Of a stretch of DNA of 64,000 nt, positions 1 through 8,800 are shown one piece after another. Source of the DNA: an uncultured Prochlorococcus sp. Its GTDB lineage: Bacteria > Cyanobacteriota > Cyanobacteriia > PCC-6307 > Cyanobiaceae. The notes below the pieces were generated by a model. That model was not told where the DNA came from. It saw only the letters and a program-made list of their open reading frames with translations, and made no database searches. The position numbers and the translations under genes are program-made. The stretch spans positions 62,001 to 126,000 of the forward strand of contig CACENO010000001.1 of assembly GCA_902560875.1 (NCBI GenBank), written 5' to 3'. Position 1 is the first letter of the stretch; each line of letters starts with the position of its first letter.

Positions 1-36
1 GTTCATGTTCATGTTCATGTTCATGTTCATGTTCAT
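1..36. repeat. Hexanucleotide tandem repeat (gttcat)x6 inside cobW
   Basis: Six perfect copies of gttcat run from the window edge to base 36. Read on the minus strand in the cobW frame they encode alternating Glu-His dipeptides. The copy number beyond the edge is unknown. Because the unit is six bases, copy-number change would lengthen or shorten the His-rich loop without shifting the frame. Confidence 0.9.
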
Positions 37-760
37 TCTCTAATATGGACTCCTCCTGTGTTTCATACTTATTCTCCGAATTAATACCAAGGAGAAGTAC
101 AGGGTCAATTTCACCATTTCTAATTGAAAGAATTGGAGTACCAACTCTCACTTTTTCGACCAAATTAGTACTGATTTTATCTAATTGGATAGAAGAAACG
201 ATATCAGCCCTACTTATCAAGACTAGATCAGCTGAATTTAATTGATTAGTAAAAAGCTCCTCTAAAGGTGTTTCATGTTCGAGGCTAGGATCTGCTTGAC
301 GTTGTTGATCTATTAATGAAAGATCATCAACTAAACATCCAGCTGAAAGAGCCTCGCCATCCACCAAAGTAACTACACCGTTCAAAAAAACCTTTGCCCT
401 AATTTCAGGCCAATCGAGAGCCTGAACTAAAGGGCGAGGCAAAGCTAATCCACTTGTTTCAATGATTATTCCATCTAGACTTTCTGATCTATTTAATATT
501 TTCTCTATTGAGGGTAAGAAATCGTCCTGAACAGTACAACATAAACAACCATTATTTAATTCAATAAGACGTCCTTCGAAATCTTCATCTTTGCAGAAAC
601 CGCAACTACGAATCAAATCTCCATCTAAACCAACAGTACCAAATTCATTTACCATTAGACCTAATCGTTGCTTAGTATTAACAATAAGGTGACGCAAGAG
701 TGTTGTTTTACCTGAACCTAAAAAACCGGTAACAACGGTAACTGGGATACGTTTATGCAT
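1..760 (-). CDS. cobW: CobW/G3E-family GTP-dependent metal chaperone, partial (3' end beyond window)
   Basis: G3E P-loop GTPase of the CobW/ZNG1 type; characterised relatives use GTP hydrolysis to deliver zinc or cobalt to client enzymes. The ATG is at 760 and 253 codons are visible before the left edge. Seen: P-loop GFLGSGKTT at residues 12-20, the metal-binding CxCC motif (Cys72, Cys74, Cys75), ETSGLA at 101-106 and VDGE at 134-137. The usual guanine-specificity motif NKxD reads SRAD at 184-187. From residue 243 the chain alternates Glu and His to the edge, a His-rich metal-binding loop of the kind common in this family. The C-terminal CobW_C domain is not visible. The client metal and protein cannot be told from sequence. 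It lies 29 bases downstream of the pentapeptide gene on the same strand. Confidence 0.9.
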   Translation of the reverse strand, partial: MHKRIPVTVVTGFLGSGKTTLLRHLIVNTKQRLGLMVNEFGTVGLDGDLIRSCGFCKDEDFEGRLIELNNGCLCCTVQDDFLPSIEKILNRSESLDGIIIETSGLALPRPLVQALDWPEIRAKVFLNGVVTLVDGEALSAGCLVDDLSLIDQQRQADPSLEHETPLEELFTNQLNSADLVLISRADIVSSIQLDKISTNLVEKVRVGTPILSIRNGEIDPVLLLGINSENKYETQEESILENEHEHEHEHEHE

Positions 761-789
761 AAGATAAATTGCTAATTTGTCAGATTTTC

Positions 790-1302
790 TTAACAACCAA
801 GGCTATAGCTTGTGCTTACACCACTTGCTGGATTTGTTCCATCCGCAATTGAACAAAGTTGCTTTTGTTGAATTCTACTTATAACTGCATCAGTAAAATC
901 AGCACCTTCAATTCGTACATTTTCAAAATTACTTTCCATAAGGAGTGACTGCTTAAAATTTGCATTTCTTAAATCCGCCCCCTCAAAATCACAAGCAAAA
1001 GCCACGGCGTCTTCTAAATCAGCACCCTGGAAGTCAGACCCTTGTAAAAGACTGTTATTGAAAATGGCGGCTCTAAGATCTGATTCTCCAAAATCAACAT
1101 CTCGAAGATCAAGCTTTATAAACTCATTTCCATTCAAATCTTGCCCATGCATGTCCATAGAGATCTTTAAATCATCCTGATTACGGATCTCAGGGGGAGT
1201 TTTAGCAGAGAGTTGCGCAGATGGTAGAAGAAAGATTAGAAGTAAAACTGAAAGAAGAACAAACTCTCTAAAGCGAGAGATCAAATGTGAGAGGAAGAAC
1301 AT
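790..1302 (-). CDS. Pentapeptide-repeat protein, probably thylakoid-lumenal or periplasmic
   Basis: A 170-residue protein with a cleavable-looking signal peptide (basic start, hydrophobic core about residues 13-27, likely cleavage near AQLSA-K). It is followed by A(D/N)LXX pentapeptide repeats from about residue 50 to 145 (for example ADLED, ADLRN, ANFKQ, ADFTD), which fold as a right-handed quadrilateral beta-helix. The C-terminus, with paired cysteines in LCSIADGTNP and the final SLGC, resembles cyanobacterial and chloroplast lumenal pentapeptide proteins (TL15/TL17 type) as I know them. Molecular function is unknown in this family; a structural or assembly role is an inference. It is followed on the same strand by cobW. 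Confidence 0.8.
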   Translation of the reverse strand: MFFLSHLISRFREFVLLSVLLLIFLLPSAQLSAKTPPEIRNQDDLKISMDMHGQDLNGNEFIKLDLRDVDFGESDLRAAIFNNSLLQGSDFQGADLEDAVAFACDFEGADLRNANFKQSLLMESNFENVRIEGADFTDAVISRIQQKQLCSIADGTNPASGVSTSYSLGC

Positions 1303-1374
1303 GTCTTAAAAGGTTGGCCTTTAGCCAGTAACTTGTTGTTTACGTTATGGCAAAGAAATGCCAATTGGAATGAT

Positions 1375-1992
1375 ATGACTATGACATTGAGAGTTGTGGT
1401 TCCTCCACATCCACTTATTTCTCATTGGATAACAATGCTAAGGGAGATAGCTACTCCAGCGCCTCTTTATGCAAAGGGGTTAGAAGAACTAGGTAGATGG
1501 TTGACTTACGAAGCGATTAGGGAATGGCTGCCTGTCCGAACAGAGGAAGTAAATACTTCATTTGGGAAATACAATGGGAGCATTGTTGAATCAAGAGTCC
1601 CCATCCTTGCTCTTCCACTGAATCCTGGGGGCATAGAGCTATGGCATGGAGGAAGAAATATCTTGCCAAATCCAAACCTATTTATAGGAGGAATTCCTGA
1701 ATCAATTGAGAAAAATGAAGGCATCATTATTTATTTAGATCAAATCACAGACGGAGTGAATTTGTTAAAAACTCTTGAATTACTCAAAATCCACAAAGTC
1801 GAATCACAAAGAGTAAGGGTTATTACAGCTTTATCAGCAAAAGAAGGGCTTCAAAGAATTGGAGAAGCCATATCGGATTTAAATATCTACTGCGCATGCA
1901 TTGATGAAGAGTTAAAAGAAAATGGTGAGATAAAACCAGGGATAGGAAATCCATCCTTACGTATTAATACCAAAACCAAAGGCCTGCACTAG
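1375..1992 (+). CDS. Uracil phosphoribosyltransferase-like protein with degenerate PRPP loop
   Basis: A 205-residue Upp homologue. True Upp makes UMP from uracil and PRPP. Family features kept: PPHPLISHWITMLREIATP at the N-terminus and IDEELKENGEIKPGIGN near the C-terminus, which match the Upp dimer and uracil-binding ends. Features lost: the usual DPMLATGG PRPP loop is replaced by LDQITDGVN (about residues 122-130), and the ILRAG catalytic stretch reads ILALP. Enzymatic activity is therefore doubtful; a structural or regulatory descendant is possible. The frame is open from a TTG at 1333, but the ATG at 1375 puts the start at the conserved LRVVVPPHPL block and gives the family's usual length. 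It is divergent from the pentapeptide gene. Confidence 0.7.
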   Translation: MTMTLRVVVPPHPLISHWITMLREIATPAPLYAKGLEELGRWLTYEAIREWLPVRTEEVNTSFGKYNGSIVESRVPILALPLNPGGIELWHGGRNILPNPNLFIGGIPESIEKNEGIIIYLDQITDGVNLLKTLELLKIHKVESQRVRVITALSAKEGLQRIGEAISDLNIYCACIDEELKENGEIKPGIGNPSLRINTKTKGLH

Positions 1993-2016
1993 GATTAACT
2001 CATCTAAAAAACAATC

Positions 2017-2316
2017 ATGGGTCAGTATCGTGAATCATCGACAGGCAGCCTCTCTTCATTGATAAGTGGAGCAGTTCTAGGTGCTGCAGGTCTTGCTTGG
2101 TGGCTTTTCTCAGAAGCAGAGCGTCGACAGCAAACAAGGAAACAAAGAGCAATGCTGTATGCACCTCGCATTCAAGATGGGTCAGAGGCTCTTGAGACAT
2201 CACCAAATGCACTAAAAACTGAAAATAGCGAACAGTTGGAGCAAAGAGTTGAACAATTAAATTCGGCTATTGCAGACGTAAGAAAACAACTAGAAGATCT
2301 TGGCGCCAGAAATTAA
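2017..2316 (+). CDS. Small membrane-anchored coiled-coil protein of unknown function
   Basis: A 99-residue protein not assigned to a named family. Residues about 12-31 (SLISGAVLGAAGLAWWLF) form one glycine/alanine-rich transmembrane helix. A basic segment follows (RRQQTRKQR), then a linker, then a C-terminal helix rich in Glu and Gln (about 70-97) with heptad-like spacing, suggesting a short coiled coil. The arrangement predicts a monotopic protein with a cytoplasmic tail. It lies 24 bases after the Upp-like gene and 48 bases before ilvD on the same strand, so the three may be cotranscribed. No function is proposed. Confidence 0.7.
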   Translation: MGQYRESSTGSLSSLISGAVLGAAGLAWWLFSEAERRQQTRKQRAMLYAPRIQDGSEALETSPNALKTENSEQLEQRVEQLNSAIADVRKQLEDLGARN

Positions 2317-2364
2317 ATCAACAAATTCGAACGACATATAACTATCACCCCCTAACAAAGAACC

Positions 2365-4035
2365 ATGCTTCGTTCAAAAGCTATCACTCAGGGGATCCAA
2401 AGATCTCCAAACAGAGCAATGCTTCGTGCTGTCGGTTTTGAAGATGCTGATTTTGAAAAACCTATTATTGGTATTGCTAATGGTTTCAGTACCATTACAC
2501 CATGCAATGTAGGGTTAAATGAATTAGCACTAAAGGCTGAAAAAGCTACAAAACTTGCCGGCGCAATGCCACAAATGTTTGGGACCATAACGGTCAGTGA
2601 TGGCATTTCGATGGGAACAGAAGGTATGAAATATTCACTTGTTTCAAGAGAAGTTATTGCCGATGCAATAGAAACAGCATGTAATGGTCAAAGCATGGAC
2701 GGCGTAATTGCTATAGGTGGATGCGATAAAAACATGCCTGGAGCAATAATTGCTATGGCAAGAATGAATATTCCAGCCATCTTTATCTATGGGGGAACTA
2801 TCAAACCAGGGCGATTAGATGGTAAAGATCTAACTGTTGTAAGTGCATTTGAAGCTGTAGGACAACTAACAAGTGGAAAAATAGATGAAAAGAGGCTGAT
2901 AGAAGTTGAAAAAAATGCAATACCTGGAGCAGGAAGTTGTGGAGGAATGTTTACAGCTAATACAATGTCAGCAGCAATAGAAACATTAGGTTTAAGTCTT
3001 CCTTATAGTTCAACAATGGCAGCAGAAGATGAAGAGAAATCAATTAACGCATCCAGAAGTGCAGAAATCCTTGTCAAAGCAATAAGTAATGATATTCGAC
3101 CTCTAGATTTGCTTACAAAAGAATCATTTGAGAATGCCATAAGTGTAGTTATGGCAGTTGGTGGCTCTACAAATGCTGTCCTTCACCTGTTGGCCATAGC
3201 CCGAACGGCAGATATTGATTTGTCGATAGATGATTTCGAAAAAATACGTCAAAAGGTGCCTGTTATTTGTGATTTAAAACCAAGTGGTAAATATGTAACT
3301 GTTGACCTTCATAAGGCTGGTGGAATTCCCCAGGTCATGAAAATACTTCTAGAAGCCGGTTTACTTAATTCAAACTGTCGCAATATTGAGGGAAAAGCTA
3401 TAACTGAAATACTTAAGGATGTGCCATCCAAACCACAATCAAATCAAGATGTTATTAGACCAATAAACAATCCAATTTATACAAAAGGTCACTTAGCAAT
3501 ACTCAAGGGCAATTTAGCGCCTGAAGGAAGTGTTGCAAAGATAAGTGGAATTAAAAAGGCTGTTTTAACTGGTCCAGCAAAGGTTTTTGAAAGCGAAGAA
3601 GATTGCTTGAAAGCAATTCTCAACAATGAAATAAAAGAAGGAGATGTAGTAGTGGTTAGATATGAAGGCCCAGTTGGAGGCCCTGGCATGAGGGAGATGC
3701 TTGCCCCTACATCAGCGATTGTTGGGCAAGGATTAGGGGACAAAGTCGCATTAATTACTGATGGACGATTTAGTGGTGGAACATATGGATTAGTCGTAGG
3801 TCATGTTTCCCCTGAAGCTGCAGTTGGTGGTGCTATTGCTTTAATCAAACCAGGAGACAGCATTACTGTTGATGCCAGCAAGAAATTAATTCAATTAAAT
3901 ATTTCTGAAAAAGAGCTTAAGGAAAGACATTTGAAGTGGGAGAAACCAAAACCACGATACAAATCTGGGATACTTGGTAAATATGCAAGATTGGTTAGTA
4001 GTTCAAGCAAAGGTGCATTAACTGATCGCATATAG
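2365..4035 (+). CDS. ilvD: Dihydroxy-acid dehydratase
   Basis: Dehydrates 2,3-dihydroxy-3-methylbutanoate and -pentanoate to the 2-keto acids, the penultimate common step of valine, isoleucine and leucine synthesis; cytoplasmic. At 556 residues it has the usual length. The three Fe-S cluster cysteines are visible: Cys47 in TPCNVG, Cys120 in GGCDKNMPG and Cys192 in [11 protein letters not shown], the pattern of the [2Fe-2S] class. The C-terminal [18 protein letters not shown] block carries the serine proposed as catalytic base. The start [10 protein letters not shown] is the usual one for cyanobacterial IlvD. It converges with the 133-residue unknown gene, with eight bases between the two stops. 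Confidence 0.97.
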   Translation: MLRSKAITQGIQRSPNRAMLRAVGFEDADFEKPIIGIANGFSTITPCNVGLNELALKAEKATKLAGAMPQMFGTITVSDGISMGTEGMKYSLVSREVIADAIETACNGQSMDGVIAIGGCDKNMPGAIIAMARMNIPAIFIYGGTIKPGRLDGKDLTVVSAFEAVGQLTSGKIDEKRLIEVEKNAIPGAGSCGGMFTANTMSAAIETLGLSLPYSSTMAAEDEEKSINASRSAEILVKAISNDIRPLDLLTKESFENAISVVMAVGGSTNAVLHLLAIARTADIDLSIDDFEKIRQKVPVICDLKPSGKYVTVDLHKAGGIPQVMKILLEAGLLNSNCRNIEGKAITEILKDVPSKPQSNQDVIRPINNPIYTKGHLAILKGNLAPEGSVAKISGIKKAVLTGPAKVFESEEDCLKAILNNEIKEGDVVVVRYEGPVGGPGMREMLAPTSAIVGQGLGDKVALITDGRFSGGTYGLVVGHVSPEAAVGGAIALIKPGDSITVDASKKLIQLNISEKELKERHLKWEKPKPRYKSGILGKYARLVSSSSKGALTDRI

Positions 4036-4043
4036 TAAGACCA

Positions 4044-4445
4044 CTAGTAATTCTCAAATAAAGCACGTATTCTTCGTGCAAAAGACTCAAGAATGATCCC
4101 CTTCTCTGGAGCATTACATCGCATTCCTGTTTCGCTATCTATCCAAACTGAATGTTGCCCTTGCCAGAGCATTGGAACATCCAAAGAACTACAAGATGAC
4201 AACATCAAATTTATATCATTACCACTAGAAAAGATCTCTAGTTCTAAATCCTTGGCTTCATATCTTCTACCTTGAATATCACGACATTCAATACGCATAA
4301 TGAATTCAAACTGACCATTAGTTGCTTGCAGAACATCTATATGGGAATCATCCTGAACAACACAATGCTTCCAGGGTTTCATTGTCAAGTCTGCAGCTGC
4401 TGCAATTGCTGTAGCTATCTCACTTGACAAATTAAAATAAACCAT
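4044..4445 (-). CDS. Conserved-looking protein of unknown function
   Basis: A 133-residue soluble protein that I do not recognise. There is no signal peptide, membrane segment or catalytic motif. The sequence is acidic and mixed alpha/beta, with a central strand-rich part (IMRIECRDIQGRRYEAKDLELEI) and a C-terminal helix (ESFARRIRALFENY). A mid-region WQGQHSVWIDSETGMRC looks like a beta-hairpin. Its start overlaps the 3' end of the CIA30-domain gene by 14 bases, which suggests translational coupling and perhaps a shared role with that gene. Codon use and composition match the neighbours. Confidence 0.7.
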   Translation of the reverse strand: MVYFNLSSEIATAIAAAADLTMKPWKHCVVQDDSHIDVLQATNGQFEFIMRIECRDIQGRRYEAKDLELEIFSSGNDINLMLSSCSSLDVPMLWQGQHSVWIDSETGMRCNAPEKGIILESFARRIRALFENY

Positions 4446-5007
4446 AAATAGAGCGAAGTATGATATTAATCTTGCCAGGCTGAAATTTAGGGTTCAATTT
4501 TCCAGGCTTTCCGAACTTTGAATAAAGTAATTGGAATTGTGTTATTTTAGAGGAAGAAAAACTAACAGGAAAAGACACTGGTTTAGCCCTTACCGACGCT
4601 TCAAGATCATCAAAATATATATTATGTGATGTTGTTCCTGAAGTTTCAGTAGAGAATTCAGAAATCCACCTAAGCCCTCCAGATAAAAAATCGGTCAGGC
4701 CAAACATTCCATCCATGCATGCAATTGCAAATTTAAGAGTAAGCCCTTTTCCATCTATATTTAATTGAATTCCTTTATACTTAGACAAATCTAATGTTGG
4801 ATTAAAAAGTGGAGAACGACAACTAACGAATCCTCCTCCTTCTTCAATTAAAAACCCTTCTAATCGAATGCCCTCTGGGGTTAGATAACATTCAGAATAA
4901 CTAGAGCCTCCCATAATCGAATCATTTAAAGCTGTCCATCCTCTTAAGTGGTACATATTTGGGAAAATACATTCGCTATGGAAACTAGACATTTGATTTT
5001 GATTCAC
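4432..5007 (-). CDS. CIA30-domain protein (NDUFAF1-like)
   Basis: A 191-residue protein with the complex I intermediate-associated protein 30 (CIA30) fold over most of its length. Typical elements are WTALNDSIMGGSSYSE near residue 25, GGGFVSCRSP near 58 and the jelly-roll-like strands ending in KPGKLNPKFQPGKINIILRSIYGLF. In eukaryotes CIA30 helps assemble mitochondrial complex I; cyanobacterial members are carbohydrate-binding-module-like and their partners are not established, so an NDH-1 assembly role is only a possibility. Its start is at 5007 and its last 14 bases overlap the following 133-residue gene. It follows pgl on the same strand after 57 bases. Confidence 0.8.
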   Translation of the reverse strand: MNQNQMSSFHSECIFPNMYHLRGWTALNDSIMGGSSYSECYLTPEGIRLEGFLIEEGGGFVSCRSPLFNPTLDLSKYKGIQLNIDGKGLTLKFAIACMDGMFGLTDFLSGGLRWISEFSTETSGTTSHNIYFDDLEASVRAKPVSFPVSFSSSKITQFQLLYSKFGKPGKLNPKFQPGKINIILRSIYGLF

Positions 5008-5064
5008 TTTTAAAATAACCTTGATTTAAAAACAGAGTGAAATAGTACTAAAAATTAAATAAAA

Positions 5065-5778
5065 TCAGACAAAAGCTGCAGCAGACTCATCAGCCAATAT
5101 CAAAACTTCTGAATTGGGTTGTACCAGTCGAGCTGGGGTTCTAAGAAAAGATTCAGATGGGTCTAACAATCTTTTCAAAGCATTTTGCTTAGATTCACCG
5201 CTAACTAAAAAGATAACTTGTCGGGCTGCGCTAAGAACCGGTGCAGTAAGACTTATTCGCTCAAGACCTTTCCCGTAACCAACGGTGACCCATCGGTCCT
5301 TAACTAAAAGTGATTCACTTTGTGGGAATAATGAGGCTGTATGACCATCATCACCAAGACCAAGCAAAATTAAATCAAATACAGGAGGTTCTCCTGGGCA
5401 AATTTCACTTAAAAGATCAGAGAAAGCATCGGCACTTTCCTCTGGACTTGGAAACTTAACAGTAGGTACAGGATGAAATCTACTATTAGCTCCAGGTCCA
5501 GAAGAAAGCAATGTCCTACTAAGCATCAGGGCATTACTACTTTCGTGACCAGGATCTACCCAACGTTCATCTCCTAAGAACAAATCGACACGATCCCATG
5601 GAAGATGCTCTTTTGCCAGTAATTTATAAGTCTCATATGGAGTGGAACCGCCTGAAAGTGAAATTTGGGCTCGCTCTTTTTCATCCAAAGCAAGAGCTAT
5701 ATGAGATGCAATTATTTGGCTAGCTACAACTGCCAAAGACTTAACATCTGATACCTTTTTTAATTTATAAGAAGTCAT
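5065..5778 (-). CDS. pgl: 6-phosphogluconolactonase
   Basis: Hydrolyses 6-phosphogluconolactone to 6-phosphogluconate, the second step of the oxidative pentose phosphate pathway. The 237-residue length and motifs fit the DevB/Pgl family of the glucosamine-6-phosphate isomerase fold: SLSGGSTPYETYKLL (residues about 42-56), GDERWVDPGHESSN (about 89-102) and LGLGDDGHTASLFP (about 140-153), which hold the substrate phosphate and the catalytic acid/base residues. It lies 12 bases downstream of gnd on the same strand, so the enzymes of two successive steps form one transcription unit. Confidence 0.95.
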   Translation of the reverse strand: MTSYKLKKVSDVKSLAVVASQIIASHIALALDEKERAQISLSGGSTPYETYKLLAKEHLPWDRVDLFLGDERWVDPGHESSNALMLSRTLLSSGPGANSRFHPVPTVKFPSPEESADAFSDLLSEICPGEPPVFDLILLGLGDDGHTASLFPQSESLLVKDRWVTVGYGKGLERISLTAPVLSAARQVIFLVSGESKQNALKRLLDPSESFLRTPARLVQPNSEVLILADESAAAFV

Positions 5779-5790
5779 AAAGGAAACAAA

Positions 5791-7206
5791 TTAAATCCAG
5801 TCGGTATGAAATGTACCTTTAATATCTACTCGCTCATAAGTATGTGATCCAAAACAATCTCTCATAGCTTGCACCAAATTCTGTGGCAATCTTGATGTTC
5901 GATAACTATTAATATAATCAAGAGTACTGCTAAGACATGGGATGGGAATTCCAGCATTAGCTGCACCAGCTACAACTTTAGTTAGGTTTGGAAGCCTTCT
6001 ATTCACTTGCTCAGCAAACCATGGATCAAGTAATAAATTAGGCAAACGTGGGTCATTATCAAATGCATTTTGAATTCGCCTTAAAAGACGTGATCGAATT
6101 ATGCATCCTCCTTTCCAGATTTGAGCGATAGATGGCATATTTAAGTTATAGTTATATTCATCAGATGCAATTCGCATTAATTCCATACCTTGTGCATAAC
6201 TTGCAATAGTTGCCAGGATTACAGCATCCATTAAAGGTGACATCCCATCAGATTTACTTCCTAGATCAAAAGGTTTAATTAAGGGCCTACTTAATATTTT
6301 TTCTGCATTGATACGCTGAGACTTCATAGAGCTCATTACACGGCCATTTAGGGAAGCATAAATAGTTGGGACGGAAGCTCCTAACTCCAAAGCACTAATA
6401 ACAGTCCAGAGCCCAGTCCCCTTCTGACCCGCTTTATCCATAATCTTTTCAACCAAATCACCTCCATTGATTTCGTCTTTTTGGCGCATACAAGCCGCTG
6501 TTATCTCTACTAGATAAGAACAAAGTTCTTCTGTTTTATTCCAAAATTCAAAGACATTTGAAATTTCATCCCCATTCATTCCAGCCACTCGTTTCATAAG
6601 GTCATAAGCCTCTGCAAGTATCTGCTCTATCCCGTATTCGATCCCATTGTGGACTGTTTTTACAAAGTGACCTGAGCCACCAGGACCTATATAAGTCACA
6701 CAAGGGCCATCTTCTACCTGGGCCGCCATCTTGCAAAGAAGACTCTCAACAGCTTCATAAGAAGCTTTTGTTCCACCTGGCATCATGCTCGGTCCTTCTA
6801 AAGCTCCTTTGGCGCCTCCGGAAACACCCATACCGATATAGCCAAAGCTTTTGCTTTCAAGTGATGAAACTCGCCTCTCCGTATCTCTAAATTCAGAATT
6901 ACCTCCGTCTATAAGCAGATCTCCTTCTAATAAATATGGAGATATTTGATCAATAACTGCATCTGTTGAAGGGCCAGCCTTAATCATCATGAGAATTCTG
7001 CGGGGCCGTTCAAGCTTGTCAACAAACTCTTGAAGATCTCTAGCCCCAGTGATGGACTTACCAGCTCCACGTCCGTTTAGGAACTCCTGTGTCTTTGAAT
7101 AAGTCCGATTAAAAACAACACTTGAGAATCCATTTCTCTCAGCATTTAGAACGAGATTCTCGCCCATAACACCAAGACCAATCAAACCAAAATGTGCCTT
7201 GGACAT
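5791..7206 (-). CDS. gnd: 6-phosphogluconate dehydrogenase, decarboxylating
   Basis: Oxidises and decarboxylates 6-phosphogluconate to ribulose 5-phosphate with production of NADPH, feeding night-time reductant supply. At 471 residues it is full length. Seen: Rossmann motif GLIGLGVMGENL at 7-18 followed by NRT for NADP+, the substrate loop GVSGGAKGALEGPSMMPGG near residue 128, the catalytic Lys in SGHFVKTVHNGIEYG near 184, and the C-terminal tail with RTSRLPQNLVQAMRD and a final HTDW. The start ATG at 7206 is the usual one. pgl follows immediately. The 166 bases separating gnd from glgC contain no obvious gene. Confidence 0.97.
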   Translation of the reverse strand: MSKAHFGLIGLGVMGENLVLNAERNGFSSVVFNRTYSKTQEFLNGRGAGKSITGARDLQEFVDKLERPRRILMMIKAGPSTDAVIDQISPYLLEGDLLIDGGNSEFRDTERRVSSLESKSFGYIGMGVSGGAKGALEGPSMMPGGTKASYEAVESLLCKMAAQVEDGPCVTYIGPGGSGHFVKTVHNGIEYGIEQILAEAYDLMKRVAGMNGDEISNVFEFWNKTEELCSYLVEITAACMRQKDEINGGDLVEKIMDKAGQKGTGLWTVISALELGASVPTIYASLNGRVMSSMKSQRINAEKILSRPLIKPFDLGSKSDGMSPLMDAVILATIASYAQGMELMRIASDEYNYNLNMPSIAQIWKGGCIIRSRLLRRIQNAFDNDPRLPNLLLDPWFAEQVNRRLPNLTKVVAGAANAGIPIPCLSSTLDYINSYRTSRLPQNLVQAMRDCFGSHTYERVDIKGTFHTDWI

Positions 7207-7372
7207 GCCAATGAAAATTGCGACCTTGCCAGTGTGACCCTCTAAAGCAAAATTCGCTGCTAATAAATCAGCAATGTCAGCAATGAAAAATTGTTAGTTA
7301 GAAGAAAATTCCTTAAGAATCAAATCATTTAACGAGAAGGAAAGAAGAAAGTCGTGTCATAGCAACATTTTT

Positions 7373-8668
7373 TCAGATAACAGTCCCATCAGAAATACTT
7401 GCATTCTTCACCACTACGACAATTCCATTTCTTATATAGAAGCCCTCATCAGATCTATCAGCTTCTTCTACTCGATCTTTATTAATAATGGCGACATTGT
7501 TTCCTACGCGAGTGTTCTTATCAAGAATTGCTCTTTTAACAGTTGTCCCTTGGCCTACACCTAAAGGAATCCCACCACCATTCCTCAACGATGATCGTTC
7601 TTCTGCAGATTCAAAGAAGTCAGATCCCATTACCAATGAATCTTGAAGAACAACATCACTTTCTACCCTGCTTCTAACTCCCAAAACACAGTGATGAATA
7701 CTGCAAGATTTTAAGATGGATCCCTCCCCTATTATTGAATCTGTTATCTGAGCATCTACTAATTTGGTTGGTGGTAAATATCTAGGTCTGGTATAAATTG
7801 GAAACTTCTCATCATAAAAACTAAAAGGGGGAGTAGGTTGTTGAGTCAAGGCAAGATTTGCCTCATAAAAAGCTCCTATTGTTCCGATATCTTCCCAATA
7901 GTCATCAAAAACATAACTCTTTAAAGAATCTCCCCTAGAAAGAGCTTCAGGTATAACTTCTTTACCAAAATCCTTATGGTTAGGGTTCTTATTCAATAAG
8001 TCAAATAAAGTAGATCTACTAAATACATAAATCCCCATTGAGGCAAGATATGGTCTTGATTTAGCTGATTCAGGAGTAAGGCCAAATCGTGAGGTATCGA
8101 CAGCCATTGCCTTTAAAGAGTCCCCCTTAGGCTTCTCACTAAATTCTTTTATATTTCCCTCATTATCTGTACGCATTAGTCCAAAGGATTCTGCCTGCTC
8201 TTCATCAACTGGCAATGCTGCAACCGTTAGATCAGCTCCAGTAGATCGATGATGTTCAACAAATAAACTGTAATCCATTCTATAAAGTTGATCACCAGAC
8301 AAAATCAGGTATTCATCAACATCCCATTCTTGAAATAACCATTGATATTTTCTAACAGCATCTGCAGTACCCTCAAACCAAGACGGACTATCTGGTGTTT
8401 GTTGTGCTGCTAAAACCTCGACAAAACCTTGTCCAAAAGGTGCACTAAGGTTATAGCTCTGAGTTAAATGTCTATTAAGCGAAGCACTATTGAATTGTGT
8501 CAACACATACATCTTGTTGATGCTTGAATTAATACAATTACTAATTGGAATATCAATTAAGCGATATTTCCCAGCCAGAGGAACAGCTGGTTTTGCCCTC
8601 ATCTTTGTAAGAGGATAAAGGCGTGTACCTGCACCACCTCCCAAAATTATTGCCAGTACTCGCTTCAT
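7373..8668 (-). CDS. glgC: Glucose-1-phosphate adenylyltransferase (ADP-glucose pyrophosphorylase)
   Basis: Makes ADP-glucose from ATP and glucose 1-phosphate, the committed and allosterically controlled step of glycogen synthesis. The start is taken at ATG 8668 ([14 protein letters not shown]), giving 431 residues as in other cyanobacteria; the frame is also open to a TTG at 8698, but the extra ten residues are outside the family start. Seen: nucleotide-binding [12 protein letters not shown], the [12 protein letters not shown] substrate loop, SGDQLYRMD with the metal-binding Asp, EFSEKPKGD, and a C-terminal left-handed beta-helix with hexapeptide-like repeats. The C-terminal DKNTRVG and [10 protein letters not shown] belong to the 3-phosphoglycerate activator region in this family. 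Confidence 0.96.
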   Translation of the reverse strand: MKRVLAIILGGGAGTRLYPLTKMRAKPAVPLAGKYRLIDIPISNCINSSINKMYVLTQFNSASLNRHLTQSYNLSAPFGQGFVEVLAAQQTPDSPSWFEGTADAVRKYQWLFQEWDVDEYLILSGDQLYRMDYSLFVEHHRSTGADLTVAALPVDEEQAESFGLMRTDNEGNIKEFSEKPKGDSLKAMAVDTSRFGLTPESAKSRPYLASMGIYVFSRSTLFDLLNKNPNHKDFGKEVIPEALSRGDSLKSYVFDDYWEDIGTIGAFYEANLALTQQPTPPFSFYDEKFPIYTRPRYLPPTKLVDAQITDSIIGEGSILKSCSIHHCVLGVRSRVESDVVLQDSLVMGSDFFESAEERSSLRNGGGIPLGVGQGTTVKRAILDKNTRVGNNVAIINKDRVEEADRSDEGFYIRNGIVVVVKNASISDGTVI

Positions 8669-8800
8669 TCCTTTATGTAATCCTGCTTTGCGTTGCAAAC
8701 CTACTGGAATGTAGGCCCTTATAACTAATTAGAAGGGCAGATAGTCGAATGGCTACATATGAATGAAATTTCATGAATGTTGAGAAAAGAATGTGCAATT

